Shown: positions 27,863-39,187 of the stretch, piece by piece
How the letters are laid out: each line of letters begins with the position of its first letter
How positions within the stretch are numbered: position 1 is the first letter of the stretch
NCBI GenBank assembly: GCA_963969345.1
Contig: OZ017770.1
Coordinates: 9,728,180 to 9,792,179, forward strand
Origin: Turbatrix aceti
Taxonomy: Eukaryota; Nematoda; Chromadorea; Rhabditida; Panagrolaimidae
DNA: 64,000 nt
Direction: 5' to 3'
Translations under genes and position numbers: made by a program
The notes under the pieces: model-generated
Told to the model about the DNA's origin: nothing
The model's input: the letters and a program-made list of their open reading frames with translations, nothing else
Database searches by the model: none

Positions 27863-30800
27863 TTAAGCTCTTCCAGGATATAGCATCTCAATTTGACTGC
27901 CATTGCGTCTGAAAACAATGTTGTTGTGCTCTGGAGAAGCGACGCTATGCAGACATCGTTGCTTTGATCCAAGAGTACAGGGAAGCTGTTTTCCGACCGA
28001 GATTGTTATTTCTTTCCGGAATTGTCTAAAAAACATTGAATCATTAGTTCTGATGAGTTTGTAGTTTTGATAGGAATACCCATACCTTTTCAGGTGGGAT
28101 GAAAGTACTCCAACGAGTTCACCGATGCGGTCTTCATTTTTGGGGTTCACGAGTCCACCGATAAAATCGTTGTTTCCAACGTGCAGTACTATAAGACTGT
28201 TGGATGTGTTGCTTACACTTATTCCGGAAATCTGAAAATGGGTTGCCTGTAAATATCTATTTTTTGTAAATATAAAAAATTACATTTGTCAGGTGAACAG
28301 GTTCCTTGAGTAATTTAAACCGCTTTGCATCTAGCTTTGCCAAAAATTTGTCGGTGACCAGAAGTACCCGAACAGTTGATTTGTTGTATTTGTTGTATTT
28401 ATAGATAAATGAGCTAAATAAAACTTTTGTGAAGGGATGTTGCTGTTTGAGTTGTTCGATTGCTTCGCGATAAGTTATGACATTAGCTGGAGGGTTGTTT
28501 TCGCTATCCTGCAAAAAAATTTAGTTTCGTTAAGCTTTTATGAAATATTTTCTGAACGACCAAATTTTTTTAATATCGTTTAGAAATCTACTAGATATAT
28601 AAAATTTTTTTATCAATGATTTCGAAAATTTAAATTTAAAAAAATAAAAAAACATATTTTTTTTATAATTAAATTAAATCGAAAAAGATTACAAAATTAA
28701 TACATACATGCTTATTCTTTTTTGTAAAAAAAAAATTAGGAAAATAAAAAAAATTGTAAAAAAATTTACCAATGACAAATAGTTGCCGTGCCAGAAGCGA
28801 TTGTAACCCCATTGCTCCCGACGATGGTTGAGCTCTTCAAAAGCAGCAATCTTTGGATAAAAGGATTCTCTCAGGTGTCGAGGCATTCTTGATACAATTA
28901 TCTCAGCTCGCCAGAGCTCATGCATTCTTTTAAGCCTGGAGGCAAAATTCTGCAGCACAACTGGTGGCGTCGGCCATTGTAGACTTTTTCCAAGATCCGG
29001 CATGTGTCTCACATTTTTAAAGGTGTTAATGACGTCCACGATGTACGAGCGCAGCTTGTATTTACGATACCTGTTCATGATGGTGTAGACAGCCTTCAGT
29101 CTCTTGTAGTACCGTCGGGCAAGTGCAGCACGAAGCATTTTTTGGAGAAAAGTTACAACATACGTCATTCTTTCGGAACGATGCTTTTCGAGTTTGAAGA
29201 CAGTTTGGGGAGTTTTGATAAATATTTTTGTCTTACCCTGCTCACAGTCATCGGCAAGCCTGAGTTCAGTCATGATTTGCATGCAATTGTCTCTTGCAGT
29301 GCCGCGTCGGGGATTTGGCCATGTCTTGGAGGATAGCAATTTGTAGCGGTGAAGAAACCGTTCGTAGGATACACGATAGGCAAAACCAGCACGTCGTACT
29401 CGAACATTTTCCAGCAGTCCAAGATACCGAACTTGGTGTTGGACTCGTTCGTAGTCGAATTCAGTGCTGGATTTGTTGTCATTTGGCTTGATGCATCTCA
29501 CGTAGAGCGGATCCTTGGATGCCAATTGTTTTACTAGATCGTTCATCGATGTCTTGAAAATTGTGCCTGCTGTAGGTGGACGCTTGTTGACAAGTTTGAC
29601 ATCGCGTTGACCATCAGGGAAAATAGTGCGTAGAAGTTCCATGTGACTGCCAAACATCAGACGCTTCAAATCTTGGTATAAAGTATCCTTGTTTTTATCC
29701 AAGAATCCGTTGACCGAATAAGTGACGTCTCCCGCGTAATGAGTGATGCAGAAATCCGTGCCAAAAGCAAGGGATTTGGCTTTAGTGTTCAGGGCTCGGC
29801 TTGAATAATGTCGATGATTGGCAAAGGCTTTGTTCATTTCGTTGAGGAATACTTCATCCGTAATTTTGCCAACATTGTAGCTAGCTTCATCCAGAATCGA
29901 AATAATCCCATTTCTTGGAGCTTCGACGAGATCACAAATTATTTTGTTGTTAAAATAATCCACCTTTTTCCACTGAATGCCTTCTCGCTGGTATTCTTCC
30001 TGCTCGAGTTTCAGGACCAATTCAATGAATAACTGTTGAAGTTTTTCATTGCAGTAGTTAATGCAGAGCTGTTCAAAACTATTGGTTCCAAGGATTTCAA
30101 ATCCATAAATATCGAGTACTCCGATGACTCCACTGTGCCTTTTTGTCGTCGATGCGGTGGCTTCGTTGATCTGGAAAACGACCCAGTTGAAGAGCCGTTC
30201 GTAGACCGCTTTTGCAAGAGCGTCTCTTGTATACGCCGCACTGTTGGCATTGTGATCCCTGGTGACGATATCTCCTCGGGCAGCGACCACTTGTCGGCAG
30301 AGTGCGTTGTACAATTGATTGTCTGTCACCTCAAAAAGGCCAGCCGCAATTTGGAGTTCCGGTTTGTTGATGACTTCTGCGTCTTCGTTTCGACCGTCGA
30401 CAAATTGAACGTTTCCGAGGTGAATGATAGCAGCAATGATGCGCCAGACATTTTGAATATCAACAGCAGCAAACGTAGAAATGGATCGAAAAGCCGACTC
30501 GACATCCCGGAATGCACGGGCGTCGTCGATGGATTGCACGTCGCCGGAGCCTCCCTGATTGAGGTAGAAATTTTTTGACCAGTTTTTGTCCAGCTGGTAT
30601 TCTCGGAGTTTTGCACTGTCCAGTCCTTTCAGAATCTGGTAAAATATGTGGAAATTTCTTTCGCCTTTTTGCAGACGAACAACCCTTGACTAAAACCATA
30701 AATAATTTTTTTGGAAGAAAAAAATTGTATTCAAACCTTTTCGAGCAAGTAGGTACTCATGTGCCCTGCGAAGGGATCACCAGCATGATCAAAGTTAATT

Positions 30801-31747
30801 TCCATATATTTTCCAAATCGACTGCTGTTGTCGTTGCGATTTGTTTTCGCGCATCCCATGGATTCCAGGATTACCGTTGATCGAATGAGAATCGCCTTTA
30901 CTCTGCAATAAGAAAAAAAAACTTTAGTTTGCGATTATGCGTATTTATTTGGTGACCTTATTTGAATAAGGCGACTTGATTTACGCTCAATTTCCTCATC
31001 GACCGGATTTTTTTTTCTTTTTTGTTCTTATGAATTTTTTCGTTTTTTTTTCTTTGCAGAATAAAAACAAAAAAAAATGTTGCAGACTTCCCTTTTTTTG
31101 GTCATATGCATCGTGCATGAAAAAAGCACGCAAAATACCTGTTGACTCAGCATGTGTGAAGGAATACTTGAGCAAACATTGAATAAAATGCGATTAAAAC
31201 TTCAAAATGCGCTTTTAAGTCAAAGAGGAAATTTTTCATAATTTTTTTTCAATTCATGTTATCCACACAACAACGTACCTTTCAATATCGCTGTGCTGTT
31301 GTGCATTGGTAATAGCCGCCAGGTAGCGCATCACTATCTTGCTTGATTCGGTCTTTCCGGCTCCTGATTCACCCGATATGACAATACATGTATCGCGGCC
31401 GACTCTTTTGAGTGATCGATAGGCTGCATCGGCAATAGCAAAGATATGGGGTCTCCTTTCGTAGAGCTCTCTTCCCTTGTAGCTTTCTATTATGGCTTTT
31501 TCGTAGAGAGGTAGGTTTCGATATGGATTAACCGCGATCAACACCTCACCGATATACGTATAGATCCGGCTTTTGTGAAATCTACAATTTATAAATATAA
31601 ATACGTCCGAATAGATTTTTATGCATTTATGTATGTCAAAACAAACCTCAGTTGAAGGGTTTCAACAATGGAAGGCATCGATATGTTTTCGAGCAAGACA
31701 AGGTCTTCTACGCCGTATTCGCGGGGGTCATGCTCCACCAACGCCAT
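27863..31747 (-). CDS. MYO1D: Unconventional myosin, class I (myosin ID type)
   Basis: Single-headed actin-based motor that links actin to membranes. Seven exons read in phase: 31647-31747, 31279-31581, 30737-30902, 28770-30689, 28284-28508, 28086-28231 and 27863-28025, giving 1,007 aa, very close to the family's usual ~1,006. Visible motor motifs are the P-loop GESGAGKT (about 104-111), switch [10 protein letters not shown] (about 158-166) and switch [10 protein letters not shown] with the following [11 protein letters not shown]. After the converter come one or two IQ-type helices ([18 protein letters not shown]) that would bind calmodulin, then a basic TH1 membrane-binding tail. There is no SH3 domain, so it is short-tailed. 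The tail motif around [16 protein letters not shown] favours the ID subclass. In flies this subclass sets left-right asymmetry; that role here is not implied by sequence. Confidence 0.93.
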
Positions 31748-33832
31748 CGTTCAAGCCTGTAAAAATTAAATAGTGCAAAGGATTGAAAAACCAATAATTT
31801 GGATTTTTATATATTACTTATAAAAAAAAATACGTATGTACAAAATCCTTCACGCAAACACTGTCGGAAAGAAACAGGGTGAACAAAAAAAGTTGGGTAT
31901 ACAAGACTGGAACAGAAACATTTCAACGTCGTAGACACAGGAAAGATGAAAAAAAAGATGATTCAAGAAAAACACTAAAAGGGAGTTATGATAAGCCCTT
32001 GTGCTTCGATTAATGATTGCTTACGAGGCGAGAATGTTTAAGAGAAGAAGAATGAATAAAAAGGGTGCGTGTACAGGCTGAAAGTTTGATTCAGGAAGAA
32101 ATGTTTTCTTTTTTTTGCAATCGGAGAAAAATATAAGTAACGGCGTTACTCTTCTTTGCTTGACTCATACATACAGTAAAAAAATCATGATTCTCCGGAA
32201 AATAGAAATAGAAAAATTGAAATTTAAAGTGGCGGTATTCAAAAATTGGGGTTGCATTTTTTTGTACTTATGAATGTTTAAAATTTTTTTTAATGTATGA
32301 AAAAAATTCTAAACATGAGGTAAAACAATATTCGCATGTGCGAAAAGAATTAATCTGATCCTGAACGAACGCCCGAATATTTATAAGTAATAGGTTGAAC
32401 AGGGAGGGTGTTTGAACAACATCTAAGCAAAGAAGAAGACAAGTTGGTACTACGCACGCAACGTTACCCTCCCTAACCCATTGTTTTGCACCCTGCGCCT
32501 GCGCAAGACAGCGTTTAAACTCAAATTGACTGTATGCAAAGAAAAAAAAAGAAAAAAAGCAAAAACGTTAAAAAAAAATTTATAAGTCACCTTATCTAAA
32601 TAACAAAAAATCTAGAAATTTACAGTAAACAAAATTCAAGGTTGCAAAAAACAAATGATTCATTTGCACCAAAGGGTGTTCCTTTTTGCAGCGATCGGAA
32701 AAGAAAAAAGAACAAAAAAGGAAAATAGAAAATGGAAAATCGGCCCTCTTTCTTCTGGGTCTTAGTCCACACACATGTTTGAAAATTCTTTGTCCGGTGG
32801 TCATGAAAACGACTATTTTGGAGTATTGCACCCCCCTCTCTTTCCTCGACGGGAAGCATTTTGGCAAGGTCAATTGAAAAAGAACCAAAAAAATAAGAGG
32901 AAGAAGAGTAAGAACAAAAACAAGCTGGCACTTAGAGATTTCTTCCTTCCTTACAATGACATCAATGCACGACAGCAAAATCGGAGACGAGCCGATTCAA
33001 AAGCTGGCAGCTGTCAAATCTTCCATCTCGCGCAGCTTTTTGCTCTGGTTGTCGTCTTTTATGGACAATCCTCCCCCGCTGGCAGACAATTAGCCAAACA
33101 TGCATCCTGCGGTTGTGGAGGTTTTGTGAGTTAATGATGTTTTGGGGGGTAATCTGAACTGTCTGGACGAAAAGAAAATTGGCTAAAATAAAAAAATTTG
33201 AGGAAATATTATTTTGGAGTAAAAATTTTTTTTTCATAAAGATAGTAAAAAATTGAAAAGGATAAAAAAAAAGAGTTTATCCCATTGAACCAATCTCCTC
33301 TACAAAAACTCAAACCGTCATGAAAAAGTAGCACACAAGCATCCCTCCCCAACAAAACGAAACCAAACCACAACAAAACAACCACCGCAAGGTATTTGGT
33401 TTCACCACCGACCAAAACGATCACCCTCTCCCCCTTTTTCCTTTCCATCCTCTTCTGTCTCCTCCGCCTGCGTCCTCTTTTGGTAGCAAGTTGCTGTACA
33501 AGTCGATGACTTGTCCTTCGACCGACCACCGATCACCGGCCACCGACCACCGGCTATCGTCCTCATAAAAGAGGTTTCATACCACACGTATAAATATTTT
33601 TGTATCATCTCTAAAGATTTTACGATGGATGCCCATTGCATACTACAGTCATTGTTCGGTTCGATCAAACGACGTAAAAATAACTAATCTGCATATATCC
33701 ACCTCAATCCAGCAAGAATCAAAATCATTATAATTTACTGAAATATTTAAATCCCGTTTCAATCAAAAAACTTTAATAAAAAGTTTGACAAGATTTGTAA
33801 ATAAATAAATAATATAAGCGATAATTTAGTAA
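31748..33832. other. Upstream region of the myosin gene
   Basis: About 2 kb between the myosin start and the TTC7 stop, both on the minus strand. I see no further gene. A short GC-rich array of GACCACCG-like units (about 33515-33557) stands out from the AT-rich background and could be promoter-associated. A non-coding first exon of the myosin gene may lie here. Confidence 0.4.
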
Positions 33833-36800
33833 TTAAATTACGTTGGCTGAACAAAAGATTCTTGGCACCGTGTCGAAGGGCATGATTGGCGTGCTATTCT
33901 GGCACTTGGCAGCGGTTTCAAAGCACGACTGTCCGTCTGCGAACCTGTTTTGCTTCGCGTAAACGACGCCGAGGTTGTACCAGTATTCGTGTTCCATCGG
34001 CAACATGTTAACGAGATCCCTGAAAAAAAATTAATTATTTAAATAAAATATTAGTTGTTTTCCAGTTTTCCCCGATGTTAACAAAAAATGTCAAACATAC
34101 CTGTAGGCTTTCTCTGCAAGCACGTAATTTCCCTCGGATTGGTAAATCTCAGCCAGCAGACTCAGGGAACGAATATGGGCAGGATTGCTGGCCAACAGAG
34201 CTCGGAGGCAAGACTTGGCATCACTAATGTACTGCGCTCCAAGAGTCTGATTTGACACATTCTTAGCCTTTGCTATGAGTGCGCGAGTCTGAAAAGAACA
34301 AAGCTTTGAAGTACGAAGTGATTGATGGATTTCCATCGACTTACGTATACAAAAAGAACGTCAAATGAATCGTTAAAAAAGTGCATAGCTTCTGCGATGC
34401 ACGTGTCAACCTCGCTAATGCGATCCTGTTCGATGAAGAATTCAGCAAGCTCGACCCAGATGTTGGCCTGGATTCGGAAGGTAGTCGAAATGTTGTTATG
34501 GATGCTTCCGCTTGAAAGTATGCCTAATGATCCAGAAATCGTTGACGCAGCTCCGCCGTACTCAGAAGCAGCGATAGCGTTAGAACTGCTTTCGTTGAGT
34601 TCCGCAGAGCTGTTCGCCAAGGATACGTAGGAAGCAGCAGCCATGCTGACAGACCCAGGGAAGATCGGGGCCATTGCATCTTTGCTGCTCAACTGAAATT
34701 TTCGAGACGTCAAAAATTTTATAACTAAAAAATGCAAAAAAATGAGCAGTAATAAAAAAATTAGATCGAAAAAACTAAAACTTAACAAAAATTTACGATA
34801 TAAAATTTTTGGATCAAATAAAAATACAACATATTTTTATAATAAAATGAAAAAACATTAATCAAATTTACGGTATAAATCTTTTTTGTTTAAAATAATA
34901 CAACACATTTTTATACTAATAAATTTTTTTTATAAAAAAATTTTATGTCGGTATGATTTTATGATAGAATTTTTTTTTATTTGAAAAAAAAAATTTACAC
35001 TCAAAAAAAATACGTTTAAAAAATTCAAAGAAATTGTTGTACTACGTCCAAAAAAAATACATATATATGAGAATTTTTTTCATGTCCAAAAATATTTTAA
35101 ACCATACCCTCGTATTGATCGTGCTGCTATCAAGCGTCTTGTCCTTCATCAGTCCATTGGTATGTCCAATAACACTGATATCACCTTCGTCCTCCACGAC
35201 ATGATAAAAGTTAAACGGCAGTTTCCTCCAGAATGTCAACAAATCTTTCGATGTAGTCAAAACGTCATTGACCCGGTTGAATTTTGCTTCCAACTTCAAT
35301 TTGAGCACCAATAAGCCGTAATGATTCGGAAAATCGCTCAGAGCCGTGTGAACGAGATTCAGAGCGCTTTTGAAGTCGCCCCGAGCGGTGTAGATGAGTG
35401 CCAAGAGCATGATGGCAGATGGCTGTTCGTCGTTGATTTCAAGTGATCGCTGGCAGTATTCTTTAGCTTTGGAGAGATCTCGGCCTTAAAAAATAAAGTT
35501 TTCTAATGGTCGGACGTTCATGAAAAAAAGTTATAAAACTTACATTTTGCATATTCACAGGCAGCAAACAGGTGAGCCAGTTCATCGTGAGGATCGAGTT
35601 CAATGGCCCGCTCAAAGTATGTAAGAGACTGCTTGTAGTACGTTTTCCTCGAAATCACCGATGACATGCAGTTAATTTTCTGACTAAAAGCCAGGCCGTA
35701 GAGGAGAAGACACCTCGCCGACTGCCAGCCGTCATTTGACAGCTTCAACGCTATTTGCGCGTGAACCATCGCTGAAAAAAAATTGTTAACAAAAAAACAT
35801 GAAAATTAATTCCCTACCGCTATCATAATCACAAAGATTTTCATAATAATTTTTCGCAGCCAGGAGACATTGCGTGACTGTTACGACGCCACCTGGGGTA
35901 TCGGTGGGGTCGGTAGTCTTGTTGCACCGCTCAAAGACTTTCCCGGCTCTTGCAAATTTTCCAGCTGCCATGAGAGCCAGTCCGTACTGCGCCCAGGTAA
36001 AATTGTCTTTGTCTGCATACCGGAGACCATGTTCGTAAACAGAAGATAGCATTCTGAATTGTCTGACTGATGGTAGCTGCTGCAAGAAATGATTTTCAGG
36101 TAAACCCGCGGAAGAAAAAAAGGACAAACCACAGCTAACGCATTCTGAACTTCATTTAAAGCCCGTGTACCAGAAACACTTTCTTCGAGTCGATCAACGT
36201 ATTTGAGATTCTTTAAAGCCAGTTGCTCGGATATCAAAAGTAATAAAATTATTTCTTCCTGCTTGGATGAAGGAGCAAAGAAATTTTTGTTGGAACCGGT
36301 ATAAAAGCTGAAAAAAATATTGAGTAATAAAAAAAATTGTACAATGCACAAGAAAAACTAACTGTAAACTCGCAGACTTGGAACTAATAGCATGAGAATC
36401 GTATCCCACGTCAATCATACCACGCATCAAAATCAAAGCAAGTTGAAGGCAAAATTTTTGTTGAAACTTGAAAACTCCATATTTGTCTCCCAGGACAGTC
36501 GTAATCTTGCGATACCATTCCAGGCCTTCATTTTCGGCCTTTTTTCGACGCATGAGCATGTATGGCATCCGTTCAAGGACGGATTCCAGAAGAAAGCCAA
36601 TTTGAACATTCTTTGGCGAAGCAACAGTTTGCACGCTGGATCCAGAAAGTTTTTCTATAAATAAAACAATATTAGCCTTGTTCGACCGAAAGGAATGCAA
36701 ACATACGTGCAGAAGAAGAAATCATTTTTTCAAGTTCGGCGATGTAGGAAAGTGACAGCTCTGCGGATTTTTCGAAGCAATTTATAACACGAATCTGCTT

Positions 36801-37417
36801 CTGTGTAACCAAGCCGGTTGTTTCGGCAGCGCTGCTGCCATTCGCATGCTTGATGCGTTCTAGAGCAAGTCCTGAAAAATATTCTGACAGTCAAAAAAAA
36901 TGTTTGTGGGTTAAAATTGTTACCTTTAATGGCGTAGCCTTCGGCAGCGAGCTTGAGCGCTCTCAGAGATGTAAACTGAGTCTTCGCGTTATCCAGTTGG
37001 CTATTTTCAATGCAAGAAAGCGCTTCGTTAAAATTAGCAGAAATGTAGTGAAGCTTAGCAAGCAGAATGCGTGCTTCCATGAGTTGATTGAGATCATTCT
37101 TGAGACAAGCCACGGATATCCTAAGCGTGTGATTGGTAGTCGTCAGGGGAACTGCGTTGTCGATTTTTGGTTCTATTTTTTCTGCAAAAAATGCATATAA
37201 ACATAATCAGGCTCATCAGACAAAAAAACTCACCGTCAGACGAAAGAATAAAAGTCTCAAGGTACATTTCGCCCTCGTACAAAGCAGCACTCTTCTCGAC
37301 ACCGGATCCCTTGGCTTTGATGAGTGGAAGGAGATCTTCCATACGAGTCCAGTTGCATTCGCCACGACATTTGTCGATCTCGGCTTCGAGCCGTGAACCG
37401 CGAAGCTTGGAACTCAT
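33833..37417 (-). CDS. TTC7: Tetratricopeptide protein 7 (TTC7), PI4-kinase complex scaffold
   Basis: TTC7, with EFR3 and FAM126, holds phosphatidylinositol 4-kinase III-alpha at the plasma membrane. The start MSSKLRGSRLEAEIDKCRGE parallels the family N-terminus (basic, then an ELERCR-like helix). About eleven exons are joined by introns of about 50-350 bp. Visible blocks in order are KLHYISANFNEAL, EEIILLLLISEQLAL, FTWAQYGLALMAAGKFARA, YFERAIELDPHDELAHLF, ALIYTARGDFKSALNLVHTA, IWVELAEFFIEQDRISEV and LAEIYQSEGNYVLAEKAYR. These are TPR helices. The C-terminus, PIMPFDTVPRIF, matches the family's typical PVLPFSIIPREL-like end. The stop is at 33833-33835. An AT-rich repeat sits in one of its introns (34790-35095). 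Some internal splice borders are approximate. Confidence 0.9.
34790..35095 (+). repeat. AT-rich dispersed repeat C, copy 2, in a TTC7 intron
   Basis: About 300 bp of the intron between the coding blocks at 34694 and 35102 resembles 22026-22300, including the doubled ACAACAYATTTTTATAMTAA unit and the ATGTCCAAAAAWATA run. It is by far the largest TTC7 intron here, consistent with an insertion. Confidence 0.55.
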
Positions 37418-38105
37418 AGAGTAGAGAATACGCGGACCGGACGCAAAATAAAAACGTTGATATTCTTTGTCTCAAAAATGAGTATGAGAAATTTGACACA
37501 CTTTGCCAAATGTCATTCTTATATGAAAACTGGGCATGCATGTATTTTTCCGGAAAAATAAATGTTTATGTACATAGTAGCAGCTACTTTTCTTCTCACT
37601 GCCATTGAAGAGGATGCATACAGCTGGTTTTTCTCATGTTTCAGTCGATAATACATATTTATAATAAATAAATATAATACGATTGCACAAACTACAGAAA
37701 ATCTTTTTTTTCAGAGCATAAATTTTTTTATGATACATAAACATTTGAAATTGCAAAAACATTTAAAAAACGGACATGTGCATATTTATTGGTTTAATGT
37801 AGCGAATTTGTTCTTTTAAAATTCTTTCAGCGTTCTTTATGCTTACTCACTCGATCAACTCGAAACAGTTGCCTCAAAGGAAAGGAGAGTAAATGATGTT
37901 TATGCGGAGGTGGATGTGTATACTCACTCCGCCTACCCCTGGCAAAACAACAGCGGTTCAGCCCCTTCATCTTTTGTCTTATCCCACATGTGCCGGTGAT
38001 ACACGACATAAATATATTTGCACCGAAAAGATTTATTTTTCGTCAGTCACCTTTTACTCTTTGGATTTTGAGCCGCCGAATCTACTACATAGACAACAAC
38101 AAAAA
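37418..38105. promoter_or_regulatory. Divergent intergenic region, TTC7 / PEBP
   Basis: 688 bp separate the start codons of TTC7 (minus) and PEBP (plus), so both promoters must lie here or in upstream exons. It is AT-rich with no clear TATA box. A short purine/pyrimidine-balanced segment at about 37860-38000 is the most GC-rich part. Confidence 0.5.
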
Positions 38106-38777
38106 ATGTCTGACATCGCTAGTGCCCTCACCGCTGCCGAACTCATCCCATCGGTGCTTCCAGAAGCCCCGAAGGAAAAATTGAACGTAGTCTTCGACGG
38201 CATCCAGGTTCAGCCGGGACAGGAGCTTGCAGTGCGTAATCTCAAAAATGCTCCCCGTGTTACGCTCAAGGTTGATCCAGAATCCACTTTCAGCCTTGTC
38301 ATGATCGGTAATTTTTTTAAATAAATTTATTTTCAATAAACAAATTTTTTTTAGATCCCGATAATTTGTCCCGAAAAAACCCATCTGTCGCCGAATGGCT
38401 TCAATGGCTGGTTAGTATCTACTATAAAATTTTTTTTAACACCCCGAAAAAAAAAACATGTTTAGGTGACGAACATCCCCGCTAGCAACATCAACGAGGG
38501 CATCAACGGCGGACAGCACCAACAGCCCTACGGCAGCCCAGCTCCACAGCCGCGTACGGACCTTCACCGCTACCTGATCGTCCTCTTTGAGCACCAGGGT
38601 CGTCGAATTCAGGTTCCCAAGTTCAACTCTCGTGCAAAGTTCAGCCTTAAGAATTTCATCGAAAAACACAAACTCGGTATGTATAAATCTTTTTTTAATT
38701 GCCTCCACATTTTAAAAACTATTTCAGGAGCCCCGCTGGCTGCAAACTTTTTCGTAGCGAAAAACGAACAGCAATAA
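38106..38777 (+). CDS. PEBP: Phosphatidylethanolamine-binding protein (PEBP)
   Basis: Cytosolic ligand-binding protein of the PEBP/RKIP family. Exons 38106-38307, 38355-38410, 38466-38676 and 38728-38777 join to a protein of about 172 aa starting MSDIASALTAAELIPSVL. The family ligand-pocket motif appears as a DPD box (MIDPDNLSRKNPSVAEWLQW), followed by the HRYLIVLFEHQG strand and the short FSLKNFIEKHKLGAPLAANF C-terminal block. The usual conserved His of the DPDAPSR...HW motif is here in EWLQWLVTN, so the CR1 block is divergent: Asn-Leu replaces Ala-Pro, and no HW follows. Its last exon has a second, isolated copy at 22776. Nematode members are abundant secreted-type antigens, but I see no signal peptide here. 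Confidence 0.9.
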
Positions 38778-39151
38778 CATAACGAAACAAATCTGCCTGA
38801 TTTTGATTGGCTGCAATGAATTTTTAATTCTTTCTTTTTGTCAAAGCTTTTTTTCATCTTCATAAATATGATCCGAGAAATTTAGATATTTTTTTTAACT
38901 TATTTATTTACTGCCTCGAAAAGAGCAATATTTAAGTCTGTATGTGCAAACAACGTCAAAAGTCAATGTTGATCGTAACTTTTCAGCATTTACATGATCT
39001 ACGAGATCTAAAGAAATTACGCAATTCAAAACAAAAATCAATTTGAGGAAACTTCAACTGGGATAATTTTAATGAAGGGAAAAAATTTTGAAACACTGAA
39101 GAAAAGATCCAGATGCACCCGTTGTGGTTGTGGTTGCGTAGATGATGATGA

Positions 39152-39178
39152 CAGGTAGGCAGGTAGGTAGGTAGATGG
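39152..39178 (+). repeat. (GGTA)n-like microsatellite
   Basis: AGGTAGGCAGGTAGGTAGGTAG, an imperfect tetranucleotide array just past the 3' end of the KDM5-like gene. Confidence 0.85.
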
Positions 39179-39187
39179 ATAAGTAAA

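Noticed and set aside
29004..30578. Plus-strand frames opposite the myosin gene
   Set aside because: They lie wholly within the large myosin exon and have no domain of their own; they are shadows.
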